Below are positions 1-8,672 of a DNA stretch of 64,000 nucleotides, in pieces. The stretch covers positions 1 to 64,000 of the forward strand of contig JAFRJI010000024.1 in assembly GCA_017432345.1 (NCBI GenBank), given 5' to 3'. How positions within the stretch are numbered: the stretch's first letter is position 1; each line of letters opens with the position of its first letter. Below the pieces are notes generated by a model. That model did not search any database and was not told where the DNA came from. It worked only from the letters and a program-made list of their open reading frames with translations. Position numbers and translations under genes: made by a program. This DNA is from Bacillota bacterium. GTDB taxonomy: Bacteria; Bacillota; Clostridia; Peptostreptococcales; Anaerovoracaceae.

Positions 1-2057
1 ACATTAACGACCAATCCGCTGCTTGGATTCAATCCGCTGCCGTTGATTTTGATCGTTCCTGGTTCATCACCGACGGTAACGGATCCGATGCGCGGTCCAT
101 ATTCTGCCGGTTCTTCATGGAAGCAGAACGGCTTGCCGGCAATGACCTCAACGTCCGGGCCATCATCTCTGGTCAGAGAAACAGTCTTCATGATCAGCTC
201 CAACGGATCGACATTCGCGCCGAGTTCCGCTGCCTTCAGTGCCAGCGCACCGGTAATGAATGGCGTTGCCATGGACGTGCCGCAATAGAAATCGTATTTC
301 TTGAACAGAGATGTATCTGCTGCCTGATTGGACACTCCCATGTCATCGATGTAAATGTCATAGTCGCCGGCCGTGTCAGCATAAACGGCGAGGACGACCT
401 TTCTGTCAGCATCAGCATCTTCCAAATCGTCGTTGACAGCACCCTCGATCGAATAGTGATCCCAATAGCCCTGATTTCCACTAATGTAATATCCGTAAGG
501 TTCGTAATTCCATAAGTCGTCTTCATCAGAGAACGAAGCATCCGCCGGTGCGTCGCAGACAACGAAGAACGCTTCGTAATCGCCTTCCGGAACGTCTGGG
601 CATACCATCGCGCTGTAATACGGATAATTCTCAACGCCCTCATTGACCAGTTCATACGGAACCTTTACAAAGGCGTAATCGCCAGCGTCCATGCCTTTGA
701 AGGAGAGCTTGAGCGCATTATCGCTTAAGAATCCCTTACCAGGTTCAACCGTTGCCTCAAAGGTTACGTCATCCGGAATATTCTCGACTTCCGGAATGCC
801 CCACGTCTCGGCGCCTTCATAGTTGTTGAAGTTCTTAGAAACAGCCGCCTGCTCTTCCGGGGTGTAGATCGATGGGTTGTAGCAATCGTAGCAGACCGTT
901 GACAGAATGTCCGCTCCAGGAGCCGCTACGTCGACGGTCTCTTCACCATAGTTCGAGAAGGATGCGAGTGTTCCATCTTCCTTTGTCGCCGCGACTACGA
1001 CGGAGTATTCACTTTCAATGCTGGTTGGATACTCCTCGTACTCGTCATTATTTGCTGCTTCATTTCCTGCCGCGAATACGGAGACTGCACCTTTCTCACC
1101 AACGATATCGATGAGCTTTGCAAAAATCTCGCTGTAATCTCCACCGCCCCAGGAGTTATTGATCGCCTTGACCGGTACTCCCAGATCAAGGGCCTTGCTG
1201 ATGTAGTTGTAACATGCGATTTCTTCGGAATTCCAGCCGTAACCATCCTCGTCCAGCATTCTGAGTGCCATGATGCTGATCTTCTGGTTCACTCCGCTGA
1301 TGCCGATCTCGTTATTGCCTACCGCGCCGATGATTCCCGCGCAGTGGCTGCCGTGGCCATTCTCGTCCATCGGATCGTCATCGCCCTTGACGAAGTCGAA
1401 ACCGCATTCACCCTTCAGTGCAGGATAATAATCGTTTACCCACATATTGCCGGCCAGATCCTCGTGTTCGTAATCGACGCCGGTATCCACGACCGCAACA
1501 ACAATATCATCCGTTCCGGTATTGCCCTTCGCGTACTCATAGTTCACATTGCCGCCCGTATCCTGCATGGACCACTGCAGATCCGAATAAGTATCGTTCG
1601 TTACGGAAAGCGCTTTGACCTTATAGTTCGGCTCCGCGTAGAGCACGTCCTTCCGCTGCAGGAGCTTATTGATCAGCTGCTCCGTTGTCAGCGATTTGGA
1701 ACGAACAAGCGCTACGTTCGCGTACTTGTCGCTCTGCGCGTTCGCTTTTACTTTCTTTTCACCGACGCCGGCTTCCTCTACTGGCTCTGAGAAATCCCAG
1801 CTGTCAACGACCTTTACGTCACTGATGGCGTCATTGCCTGCACGCAGCACATTCTGTGTCTTCTTGGAGGACATGGACTTGCTCGTCTTGAGCATGACCA
1901 AAGCTTCGTGCTCCTTGTATTCCGTCGCGATCGACGTGACCGGCGCTTTGATATTGCCGCCGCCCTCTGTGTTCGCCGCGCTCGCCTGTCCGGTCCACGT
2001 AAATCCATACGCTACGGCCACGATCAGTGAAAGCGCGATCATCAAAAATCGTTTCAT
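1..2057 (-). CDS. Secreted S8 (subtilisin-family) serine peptidase, C-terminus cut by the window edge
   Basis: A signal peptide (MKRFLMIALSLIVAVAYGF) is followed by a propeptide-like segment to about residue 155. The catalytic triad is visible: Asp191 in DTGVDYEHED, His235 in GHGSHCAG and Ser595 in GTSMATP, with an AAGNE oxyanion Asn near residue 329. The distance from that Asn to the Ser is about 266 residues, against roughly 65 in subtilisin, so an extra module of about 200 residues sits inside the catalytic domain. About 685 residues are present and the frame is still open at base 3. The ATG overlaps the stop of the upstream gene (ATGA), so translation is probably coupled to the cofactor operon. 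The substrate is unknown; the peptidase assignment is firm. Confidence 0.93.
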   Translation of the reverse strand, partial: MKRFLMIALSLIVAVAYGFTWTGQASAANTEGGGNIKAPVTSIATEYKEHEALVMLKTSKSMSSKKTQNVLRAGNDAISDVKVVDSWDFSEPVEEAGVGEKKVKANAQSDKYANVALVRSKSLTTEQLINKLLQRKDVLYAEPNYKVKALSVTNDTYSDLQWSMQDTGGNVNYEYAKGNTGTDDIVVAVVDTGVDYEHEDLAGNMWVNDYYPALKGECGFDFVKGDDDPMDENGHGSHCAGIIGAVGNNEIGISGVNQKISIMALRMLDEDGYGWNSEEIACYNYISKALDLGVPVKAINNSWGGGDYSEIFAKLIDIVGEKGAVSVFAAGNEAANNDEYEEYPTSIESEYSVVVAATKEDGTLASFSNYGEETVDVAAPGADILSTVCYDCYNPSIYTPEEQAAVSKNFNNYEGAETWGIPEVENIPDDVTFEATVEPGKGFLSDNALKLSFKGMDAGDYAFVKVPYELVNEGVENYPYYSAMVCPDVPEGDYEAFFVVCDAPADASFSDEDDLWNYEPYGYYISGNQGYWDHYSIEGAVNDDLEDADADRKVVLAVYADTAGDYDIYIDDMGVSNQAADTSLFKKYDFYCGTSMATPFITGALALKAAELGANVDPLELIMKTVSLTRDDGPDVEVIAGKPFCFHEEPAEYGPRIGSVTVGDEPGTIKINGSGLNPSSGLVVN

Positions 2058-3412
2058 TCTTTCCCCTTTCTTATATTACTTACCTCTGCTTCAATATAAC
2101 TGCCTTTTTGGATCCCTTTCCATCCATTATCAACACGGAGTCCCTTAAGATTGTTCTCAATGGTCCGGATCACCCCGTTGTGCGAAACGATGATCACGTT
2201 CTTGCCGTCATCACCGGCCAGTATCTCGCGCAGGCATTTCATGACACGGTACTGCATGTCATAAAAATTCTCCGAACCGTTTCCCGTCTTAAAGGCAAAC
2301 AGGTTCTCGCCTCTCCGTTGATACTCCTCTGGATATTTTACCATTATCTCCCGAATCGGTCTACCGTCCCAATTCTTAAGATTTATTTCTCTTAGCCCCT
2401 TTAACGGCTTTACCGTAACGCCGGTCGGGAAGACGCCGTTCTCTACGTCATCGACCATGGCGCCGTTCTCTTCGAGGGCCTTTGCAAAGATCTCAGCGGA
2501 TTCCTGCGCGCGCTGCAGATCACTGCAATAGACAGTGTTGCTCCAGTCCGGCATATCCTTTTCCAGCGGTGTTCCGAACAGATCCCGTCGTACATCGCCA
2601 ACGTAATGCTCCTGCAAAACCCCCGCAAGTTCAACGCCGAGTTTCTGCATCTGTTCCCGTCCTTCGTCGTTCAGCGGCACATCGTACTGCCCGATGAACA
2701 TCGGCTCTTCGTGCTGCTGCGTCTGGCCGTGGCGGATCAGGATGAAACGCCGCCGCGCCGCCGCCACGCTGAGTTTTGTTCTTGTAAATCCCTGCTCAAC
2801 GAATTGCCGGATCTCTTCGTATCCTTCCGGGGTGTCCATATCCATGATGCATCCCTCTTCGTTGACCGGGATGCGGTCCATCTGATCCCAGTAGCGGTCG
2901 GTGATGGTCTTGAGCCCGCCCTCACCGTCGTGCGTCAGAATCTCGTCATAGAACCCCGCGGGGATATAGAGCGGGTGCCCTTTTTTGCCTTCGTAGGTCG
3001 GGACCGCGAAATGCCCGTCCGCTTCGTCCATGACCTTGCGCAGCACAGAGATGCTGATCAGCGGACAGTCCACGGGAATCAGGAGCGTCCCCTTATATTT
3101 CTGCTCCGCAGCCTTTGCGATGCCTGCCCGGATCGACGAGAACATACCCGTTTCGTAGGCAGGGTTGAACGCCTCGGTCAGCTCGTACCGGCGGATGACC
3201 GGCTGCAGATCTTCCCGGCGGTATCCCGTCACGACGACGATGTCTTTGATCCCCGCGCCCTGCGTCGCTTCCACCAGTCCCTCGATGGCGGTCCGGCCGT
3301 CCACGGCGAGCAAAGGCTTGAAGTCCTTCATCCGGGACGACAGCCCCGCCGCCAGAATGACGGCGGTGTAATTCTCATATAAACTTGTATCCTGTTGATA
3401 CCCGATTCTCAT
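2054..3412 (-). CDS. MobA/MocA-like nucleotidyltransferase fused to a histidine phosphatase
   Basis: The 452-residue protein has two domains. Residues 16-200 are a MobA-like NTP transferase with LAAGLSSRMKDFKPLL at 20-35 and VDCPL near 114-118, as in molybdopterin cytidylyl- or guanylyltransferases. Residues 222-452 are a histidine phosphatase with RHGQT (His228) and a second catalytic His in SHNG (His411). By family knowledge the first domain should attach a nucleotide to molybdopterin; a MocA role making the cytosine dinucleotide would suit the molybdenum hydroxylases in this window. I recall this gene type as the DVU_1551-family NTP transferase of aldehyde oxidoreductase loci, unverified here. 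The role of the phosphatase half is unknown. It lies 34 nt after xdhC in the operon and overlaps the peptidase by 4 nt. Confidence 0.88.
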   Translation of the reverse strand: MRIGYQQDTSLYENYTAVILAAGLSSRMKDFKPLLAVDGRTAIEGLVEATQGAGIKDIVVVTGYRREDLQPVIRRYELTEAFNPAYETGMFSSIRAGIAKAAEQKYKGTLLIPVDCPLISISVLRKVMDEADGHFAVPTYEGKKGHPLYIPAGFYDEILTHDGEGGLKTITDRYWDQMDRIPVNEEGCIMDMDTPEGYEEIRQFVEQGFTRTKLSVAAARRRFILIRHGQTQQHEEPMFIGQYDVPLNDEGREQMQKLGVELAGVLQEHYVGDVRRDLFGTPLEKDMPDWSNTVYCSDLQRAQESAEIFAKALEENGAMVDDVENGVFPTGVTVKPLKGLREINLKNWDGRPIREIMVKYPEEYQRRGENLFAFKTGNGSENFYDMQYRVMKCLREILAGDDGKNVIIVSHNGVIRTIENNLKGLRVDNGWKGIQKGSYIEAEVSNIRKGKE

Positions 3413-3446
3413 ACTAAATACTCACACTAATCTCGATTCAGCGGAA

Positions 3447-4316
3447 TCAGTCCGCGTGGATGTCTTTCACTTCCCGGAAGCGCATCTCGCGCTCCGCTTT
3501 TTCTGCCCGGACTTCGATCATCTCGGCCACGATACTGATGCCGATCTCCTCCGGCGTTTCGGACTTGATCTTCAGGCCGATTGGCGCATGGACGTAGTCC
3601 AACTGTTCCTGCGTCACGCCTTCTTCCATGAGCGTGTCGTACAGAAGGCGGTTCTTACGCTTGCTGCCGATCATGCCGATATACGCATTCGGCTGCTGCA
3701 GCGCCTGGCGGAGCACCTGCAGGTCGCCCCGGTGGCCGCGGGTCACGATGACGATGTAGCTGTCGTCATCCAGCTCCAGTTCGTCAAAGCAATGATCGAA
3801 CGTATCGCAGACGATGGTTCGTTCCGCGTTCGGATACCGCTCCGGATTGGCGTATTCCTCCCGGTCATCGATGACCGTGGTCGTAAAGTCCACATGCCGA
3901 AGCAAAGGCTCCAGCGCGTACGCCACGTGTCCGCCACCAAAGATATACGCGTTGCTCTTCAGCTTGAACTCCTCGATGAAATTGCCCGGATTCGCCGTGT
4001 CGATAAAGTCGACCTGGATGGTCGCGTCACCGCCGCAGCCCATTGCCAGAGCGTTTTCGCCCTGCTGCTGCTCATCCAAAATGAACTCATATGTGATCGG
4101 CTCTTTGGTCTCCATGACCTTCCGGCATAGTTCCTGCGACCGCGCCTCCAGCAGGCCGCCGCCGACGGTCCCGTAGAAATTACCTTCCGGCGTCATGATC
4201 ATGGCCGCCCCGCGTTTCCGCGGCGCTGAGCCTTTTGTTTCTACGACCTTCGCGATGACAAAGTCGATCTTTTCTTCGATGAATTTTCTGGCGATATAGG
4301 AAATCGGTTCTGCCAT
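3447..4316 (-). CDS. xdhC: XdhC/CoxI-family molybdenum hydroxylase maturation factor
   Basis: This 289-residue protein has the N-terminal XdhC_CoxI domain, with ETKGSAPRKRGAAM at 26-39, GTVGGGLLEA at 49-58 and MGCGG with Cys94. A C-terminal Rossmann domain starts at FGGGHVAYALEPLL near residue 126. XdhC proteins bind molybdenum cofactor, protect its sulfurated form and insert it into xanthine-dehydrogenase-type enzymes. Two such enzymes are encoded in this window about 25 kb away, although this gene sits in the AOR operon. The start has a GGAGG box (ggaggaagggaat then ATG). Confidence 0.93.
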   Translation of the reverse strand: MAEPISYIARKFIEEKIDFVIAKVVETKGSAPRKRGAAMIMTPEGNFYGTVGGGLLEARSQELCRKVMETKEPITYEFILDEQQQGENALAMGCGGDATIQVDFIDTANPGNFIEEFKLKSNAYIFGGGHVAYALEPLLRHVDFTTTVIDDREEYANPERYPNAERTIVCDTFDHCFDELELDDDSYIVIVTRGHRGDLQVLRQALQQPNAYIGMIGSKRKNRLLYDTLMEEGVTQEQLDYVHAPIGLKIKSETPEEIGISIVAEMIEVRAEKAEREMRFREVKDIHAD

Positions 4317-4361
4317 ATTCCCTTCCTCCTGTGTTACTTCTATTATTACTTCTTATTTCTA

Positions 4362-5003
4362 TTACAACGGCTTTTGCGCGACGAGCAGGAAGCAGCCGGC
4401 ATCCTCCTGGCCTGCCTCCTCCGAATGATCTTCGAAGGTCATCACGCGGAAACCGACTTCATCTTCCATGTAACGGATGAGCGGCTCCTTGAAGAACTTG
4501 CCGTCGAACCGGAAATTCACGAAATGATCCGGCGTCCCTTCTTCGCAGTCGCCTTCGCTGTAAGGGATCCGGGCCCGGCGCGCCGCTTCGATGGCCACCG
4601 CCTTGACCTGCTGCGGATCCGGATTGGGTTCATACCGGTCTCTTATGATCAGGCGGCCGCCTTTCTTCATGACGCAGTACGCTTCATGCAGTGCCTCGTC
4701 CGGCTGACCGATCTCGCGCAGCGAATCTTCCATCATGATCCCATCAAAAGTAAAGGACATATAGTCGTCCAGAAAACTGCCGTCGCCCAGCTTGATGTCG
4801 ATGCCCGGGAACTGTTCCTTCCCTTCCGCGATTTTCGCCAGGTTCATTTCGATTCCTTCCGCCTTATAGCCCTTCTTATTCAAGTGGTCGACGGTGCTGC
4901 CGTCACCACAACCGATATCGAGGATTCGGCTGCCCTCTTTGTAGGCAGCGATCTCGAGACCTCTGTCTGTCAGAGTAAAACTGCTTGCCTGTTTTACTGT
5001 CAT
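4362..5003 (-). CDS. Class I SAM-dependent methyltransferase of the AOR/XDH maturation locus
   Basis: The 213-residue protein has a SAM-binding motif ILDIGCGDGSTVDHL near residues 28-42, followed by KAEGIEMN and KLGDGSFLDDY, the order expected of a Rossmann-fold methyltransferase. The substrate cannot be read from sequence. It lies between a MobB-FdhD fusion and xdhC, and I recall the same gene type at the Desulfovibrio DVU_1551-1559 aldehyde oxidoreductase locus (DVU_1556-family methyltransferase, from memory). A role in cofactor or enzyme maturation is therefore likely by context only. A short AT-rich gap follows the upstream stop. Confidence 0.85.
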   Translation of the reverse strand: MTVKQASSFTLTDRGLEIAAYKEGSRILDIGCGDGSTVDHLNKKGYKAEGIEMNLAKIAEGKEQFPGIDIKLGDGSFLDDYMSFTFDGIMMEDSLREIGQPDEALHEAYCVMKKGGRLIIRDRYEPNPDPQQVKAVAIEAARRARIPYSEGDCEEGTPDHFVNFRFDGKFFKEPLIRYMEDEVGFRVMTFEDHSEEAGQEDAGCFLLVAQKPL

Positions 5004-5028
5004 GTGATTCTCCTTTTGTTGTATTGTA

Positions 5029-6324
5029 TTATTTCATCTTCGGATCGAAGAAAACGCTGATGCTGTCTTTCTTCGAATAGCCGATCATTGTCATGTTGTA
5101 TCGTTCCGCCAGCTGCACGGCTCTCTTGGAGATCGTGCCTTTCCCCGCCATGACCGGGATGCTGGCCCGCACGACCTTTTTGGCCATGGCCAGGCTGATC
5201 CTTCCGCTGGTGAACAGGACGCACCGGCTCATGTCCACGCCGTTTTCCAGACCCCATCCGATGACCTTATCAATGGCGCTGTGCCGTCCGATGTCTTCGC
5301 ATTTGAAGAGGATCTCCACATTGCCGTCGTCGCCGATGGCCGCCAGCCGGCAGTTGTGCGCCGCCATCGTCTGTTCCCGCAGCGGCAGGTTGTGTTCAAA
5401 ATCCTCCGCCAGCGCAAAGATCCACTCCTTCTTCCACTCGACCGGCGTTACCGGCCGAAGCGGTACATGGTTCTTGCCCCAGAATTTTGCATAGGGCCGG
5501 CGCTGCACGTCCGCCTTCGTCCCGTCCCGGCTGACCGTGATGGAGTCCACGTCGCCCGCGTCGCGGATGTAGCCTTCGTAGAGGACCCACCCAAGCGTGA
5601 GCTCCGTCATGTGCTGCGGCGTGCACGGGATGCTGCCGCCGTACGCTCCGTCCACCACGATATCCAGGGTGTTCTCCGTAAGCATGCGGTCGGTTTCCCG
5701 GGACGTCTTTCCTTCGGCGTCGATGCGGATGTACTCGCTGGTCTCCAGCAGGCTCAGTTCTCCCTCGCCTTCTTTGCAAAAGCTTTCGACTGCCATCTCG
5801 CCGGCTGCATTATACTCGTACGTTTCTTGCTCGATCAGGTCCACCAGACGCCCGATCTCCGTCATCGAATTGATGACCGGAAGGCCCTGGAATTCTGAGA
5901 TCTCAGTGGAAACGACGCCGCTGCAGCAGATGGTCAGATCGTTCACCTGCTCTTCCAGGCTGACGTCTTTGCCCTGTCCGTCGTAGACGGCCGTTCTGCC
6001 GGTCACGATGTTCGGGCACCGCAAGGCCACATGGCTCTCGATCACGACCCAATCGGTATCGTAGTGCCGGAGGATCTCCCTCAGGTCCATCTTTGACCGG
6101 AACATGATGTTGGTCTCATCATGACACCGTGCGGTCACGGGATCGGCGCCGGCCTTCTTGTGCTTGCCGGTATCCTCTCCTTCGACATCCATGGTGAATC
6201 CTTCGATGTGGATGCCCTTGACCGAGCCGACGCTGTACCCTCTCCGGCACAGCTCCGCGATAATATTCGTTACCGTCGTTGTCTTTCCGGTTTTTTTTCT
6301 TCCCTGGATGTTGATGACTCTCAT
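5029..6324 (-). CDS. MobB-FdhD fusion lacking the FdhD CxxC motif
   Basis: The 431-residue protein starts with a MobB-type P-loop domain (GRKKTGKTTT at 8-17, then HKKAGAD and VVIESH), known for binding GTP and assisting nucleotide attachment to molybdopterin. From about residue 205 it is FdhD-like (SIPCTPQHMTELTLGWVLYEG, then CEDIGRHSAIDKVIG, FTSGRIS and MAGKGTISKRA). FdhD passes sulfur from a desulfurase to Mo or W cofactor through a CxxC motif. At the expected position this protein has only AAHNCRLAA and no CxxC. Chemistry may therefore differ from E. coli FdhD, or the domain may only bind cofactor. It overlaps the 55-residue gene by ATGA. Confidence 0.88.
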   Translation of the reverse strand: MRVINIQGRKKTGKTTTVTNIIAELCRRGYSVGSVKGIHIEGFTMDVEGEDTGKHKKAGADPVTARCHDETNIMFRSKMDLREILRHYDTDWVVIESHVALRCPNIVTGRTAVYDGQGKDVSLEEQVNDLTICCSGVVSTEISEFQGLPVINSMTEIGRLVDLIEQETYEYNAAGEMAVESFCKEGEGELSLLETSEYIRIDAEGKTSRETDRMLTENTLDIVVDGAYGGSIPCTPQHMTELTLGWVLYEGYIRDAGDVDSITVSRDGTKADVQRRPYAKFWGKNHVPLRPVTPVEWKKEWIFALAEDFEHNLPLREQTMAAHNCRLAAIGDDGNVEILFKCEDIGRHSAIDKVIGWGLENGVDMSRCVLFTSGRISLAMAKKVVRASIPVMAGKGTISKRAVQLAERYNMTMIGYSKKDSISVFFDPKMK

Positions 6325-6488
6325 TTGATCCGGATAACGATCTCTTTGCCTTCTTCGTATCCCTTGAGATTGGTCGCCAGTCCCAATACCACATCGCGGA
6401 CCATTCCTTCAACAAAAGGCATCATCCCGATTTCTTCTCCGTCGAACGTCAATGTAACTTCGTATTCTTTCTTATCTTTTTCTGCCAT
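6321..6488 (-). CDS. Small 55-residue protein of the AOR operon, function unknown
   Basis: A short frame encodes 55 residues starting MAEKDKKEYEVTLTFDGEE and ending KEIVIRIK. It is acidic with mixed beta-strand propensity, has no Cys, no membrane segment and no motif I recognise. A GGAGG-like box (cggaggaacggc) precedes the ATG at 6488, and the stop overlaps the mobB-fdhD start as ATGA, which argues that it is a real, translationally coupled gene. It lies between the MoaD-like protein and the MobB-FdhD fusion, so a cofactor maturation or AOR accessory role is the best contextual guess. Confidence 0.7.
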   Translation of the reverse strand: MAEKDKKEYEVTLTFDGEEIGMMPFVEGMVRDVVLGLATNLKGYEEGKEIVIRIK

Positions 6489-6503
6489 GCCGTTCCTCCG
6501 TTC

Positions 6504-6743
6504 TCAGCCGCCCATGACCCGGCTGAAGGCTTTGATATAGTCGCCGTCTTTGACTTCCGAATCGATCATCACCCGCAGGTTGTTGACCGAAACGAAACCG
6601 AAATTTTTGAGTTCCTTGTAATCGATGCCGGCAGCCAGCAATGCATCGTTGCAGGTGCTGCCTTCCGGGATCTCAACGACTTTCTCGAGCGGTCCGTCGA
6701 ACAACTTTTTCAGCGTTCCGCGAAGAGCTACTGTTACTTTCAT
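6504..6743 (-). CDS. MoaD/ThiS-family sulfur-carrier protein next to AOR
   Basis: The 79-residue beta-grasp protein ends in Gly-Gly (FSRVMGG), the site that is adenylated and thiocarboxylated in MoaD and ThiS proteins. IPEGSTCNDALLAAG and VNNLRVMIDSEVKDGD fit the MoaD fold. The start is taken at ATG 6743 because AAAGGAGATAAAA lies just before it; an upstream in-frame Met is less well supported. MoaD-like genes commonly neighbour tungsten AOR genes. It would supply the dithiolene sulfur of the pterin cofactor, activated by an E1 enzyme such as the HesA/MoeB-type protein at 30929-31954. Confidence 0.88.
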   Translation of the reverse strand: MKVTVALRGTLKKLFDGPLEKVVEIPEGSTCNDALLAAGIDYKELKNFGFVSVNNLRVMIDSEVKDGDYIKAFSRVMGG

Positions 6744-6833
6744 TTTTATCTCCTTTGAAAAAAGAAAAGCTGCCACCGGTCTACCCTGTGACAGCTTTTA
6801 TTATACACTATTTTGCAGTACTTCTCTATGGAT

Positions 6834-8657
6834 TTACAGGGTATCAAGCAATTCCTGAGGCAGACATCCGTTTTCATCCCAGCCCATGATCTCATAGTAC
6901 TGGTCCAGAATGTCCTGGAAGCCTTCTTCTGTCAGGACCTGTCCGTCTGCCGGGCCGCCCTTGAGCTTATCCTTGAACATTCTCTGCGGAACGATATCGT
7001 GCTCTCTGGTAAATCCTTCTCTTTGGTTGAAGGCACGGCCGATGTTCAGGACTCTGCGTCCGACCTCTGCCATTTCTTCTACCGTCCATTCTCTGCCGGT
7101 GATCATCGTCAGCAGTTCTGCCATGAGCGGATAATCGACGGTTCCGAACAAGTCGCACAGACAGCAGGAGAACTTGATGGCGTTGCTCTCGCCCAGATTG
7201 TAGAGCACGATGCCCTTGTCTTCATAGGTGTAAGGCGGAACGGATGCCGCGAATACTTCTTCATTCGGCGTGTAGGAACGCATGTGGCACGCGCCACGGT
7301 CGGAGACCGCATAGGAGTTCGCCATGGCGAAGCTGCCGCGCGGTTCGTACTGCGGGAATTCCAGACCCTTGGAGTGCATCGCGAAGTCAGTGCCGCCCCA
7401 CTTCTCGGAAGCTACCTTGACGCCATCGGCCAGCTCTGCGCCGGCACCGCGACGATAGGCCATATCCTTGACCATCTGGATCATTTCTTCTTCATTGCCG
7501 AAGTGTACGCCGAAGTCATGGATGCCCTTCTCGGCCATTTCCATAGCCCAGGCGATTGTCATACCGGTACTGATGCTATCCATGCCCATGTCATCAACGA
7601 CCATGTTGAAACGGACATTATGTTCGATGCTGGCGATATCGCACTGCGGACCGGAAGCCGCTGTCGTTTCGTATTCCGGACCCTCTACGATAGCATCGCC
7701 GACCTGCATGAAGTTTCCGCAGCCGAGAGCGCAGCTTCCGCAGCCTCTCTTGCCCAGACGGTACTTCTTCATGACAGCGCCGTTATAGGTGTCCCATTTG
7801 ATGTCGGTCGCTGCGCTGAAGTTGTGTGCCGGCAGGATGCCGCCGTCATTACATGCCTCCAGGAATGCATACGTACCTTCATCAAATACGTAATCGGTAT
7901 CTTCACAAACGCAAACGGTACGGGTGATCTCCACGATCCGGTCGGTTACCTCTTTGATGTTCGGGACTTTGACGCCCTGGGTCCCCTTAATCAGAATCGC
8001 TTTCAGCTTTTTGCTTCCCATGACAGCGCCGATGCCGCCTCTTCCTGCCTGTCTGTAGTAGTCACAGTTGATGCAGGAAATGTAGTTCAGGTTCTCGCCG
8101 GCAGGTCCGATGGAAAGGCAGCTGTACTCGGTTCCGTATTCTTTGATCAGTTCTCTCTCCGCTTCGTGGGAGGTCAGTCCCCAGAGATGTGACGCGTCGT
8201 GGAAGGTGATCTCATCATCTTCGATGACGACATAGGTCGGCTTATCCATCTGTCCATGGAATACCGCCATATCATATCCCGCAAACTTCAGCCGGATACC
8301 GCAGTGTCCGCCGACGGAGCAGTCATTCATCGTTCCTGTCGCAGGGGATTTTGCTGCAACGGACAGCTTGCCGGAGCAAGGGATCGGTGTTCCCGACATC
8401 GGGCCGGTCGTAAAGTACAGATTGTTATCCGGACCCAGCGGATCGATTCCCGGTTTCATGTCTTCATACATGTAACGGATGACCAGACCCTTGGAGCCGA
8501 CGTACTTCTCTGCGAAATCCATACGGAGAGGTTCAACGACCGCTTCCTGTTTGTCCAGATAGATTCTCAGAACCCGGTTCTGATAAGCAGACATGATAGT
8601 CTGATTCGGATCAGCTGCCTGCGCAGTGTATTTCTCTTCTAAAATCTTCGCTTTCAT
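6834..8657 (-). CDS. aor: Aldehyde ferredoxin oxidoreductase (tungsten or molybdenum pterin enzyme)
   Basis: The 607-residue length is typical of AOR. [4Fe-4S] ligands are present as C306-x2-C309-x3-C313 (GCGSCALGCGN), with the distal Cys in SCCLCD at 498-501, matching the Pyrococcus furiosus pattern. N-terminal AOR signatures include TGPMSGTPIPCSGK, GRGGIGAVMGSKKLKA and CINCDYYRQAGRGG. The enzyme oxidises aldehydes to carboxylates, or the reverse, with ferredoxin, using a bis-molybdopterin W or Mo centre in the cytoplasm. Its partner ferredoxin gene lies 15 nt upstream and the MoaD-like gene follows, so this is the core of the operon. The aldehyde substrate cannot be predicted. Confidence 0.96.
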   Translation of the reverse strand: MKAKILEEKYTAQAADPNQTIMSAYQNRVLRIYLDKQEAVVEPLRMDFAEKYVGSKGLVIRYMYEDMKPGIDPLGPDNNLYFTTGPMSGTPIPCSGKLSVAAKSPATGTMNDCSVGGHCGIRLKFAGYDMAVFHGQMDKPTYVVIEDDEITFHDASHLWGLTSHEAERELIKEYGTEYSCLSIGPAGENLNYISCINCDYYRQAGRGGIGAVMGSKKLKAILIKGTQGVKVPNIKEVTDRIVEITRTVCVCEDTDYVFDEGTYAFLEACNDGGILPAHNFSAATDIKWDTYNGAVMKKYRLGKRGCGSCALGCGNFMQVGDAIVEGPEYETTAASGPQCDIASIEHNVRFNMVVDDMGMDSISTGMTIAWAMEMAEKGIHDFGVHFGNEEEMIQMVKDMAYRRGAGAELADGVKVASEKWGGTDFAMHSKGLEFPQYEPRGSFAMANSYAVSDRGACHMRSYTPNEEVFAASVPPYTYEDKGIVLYNLGESNAIKFSCCLCDLFGTVDYPLMAELLTMITGREWTVEEMAEVGRRVLNIGRAFNQREGFTREHDIVPQRMFKDKLKGGPADGQVLTEEGFQDILDQYYEIMGWDENGCLPQELLDTL

Positions 8658-8672
8658 TTGCCCGCCTCCTCT

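Noticed and set aside
6813..8192. Long open frame on the plus strand opposite AOR
   Set aside because: It has no ribosome binding site or recognisable domain and is the complement of the conserved AOR gene.
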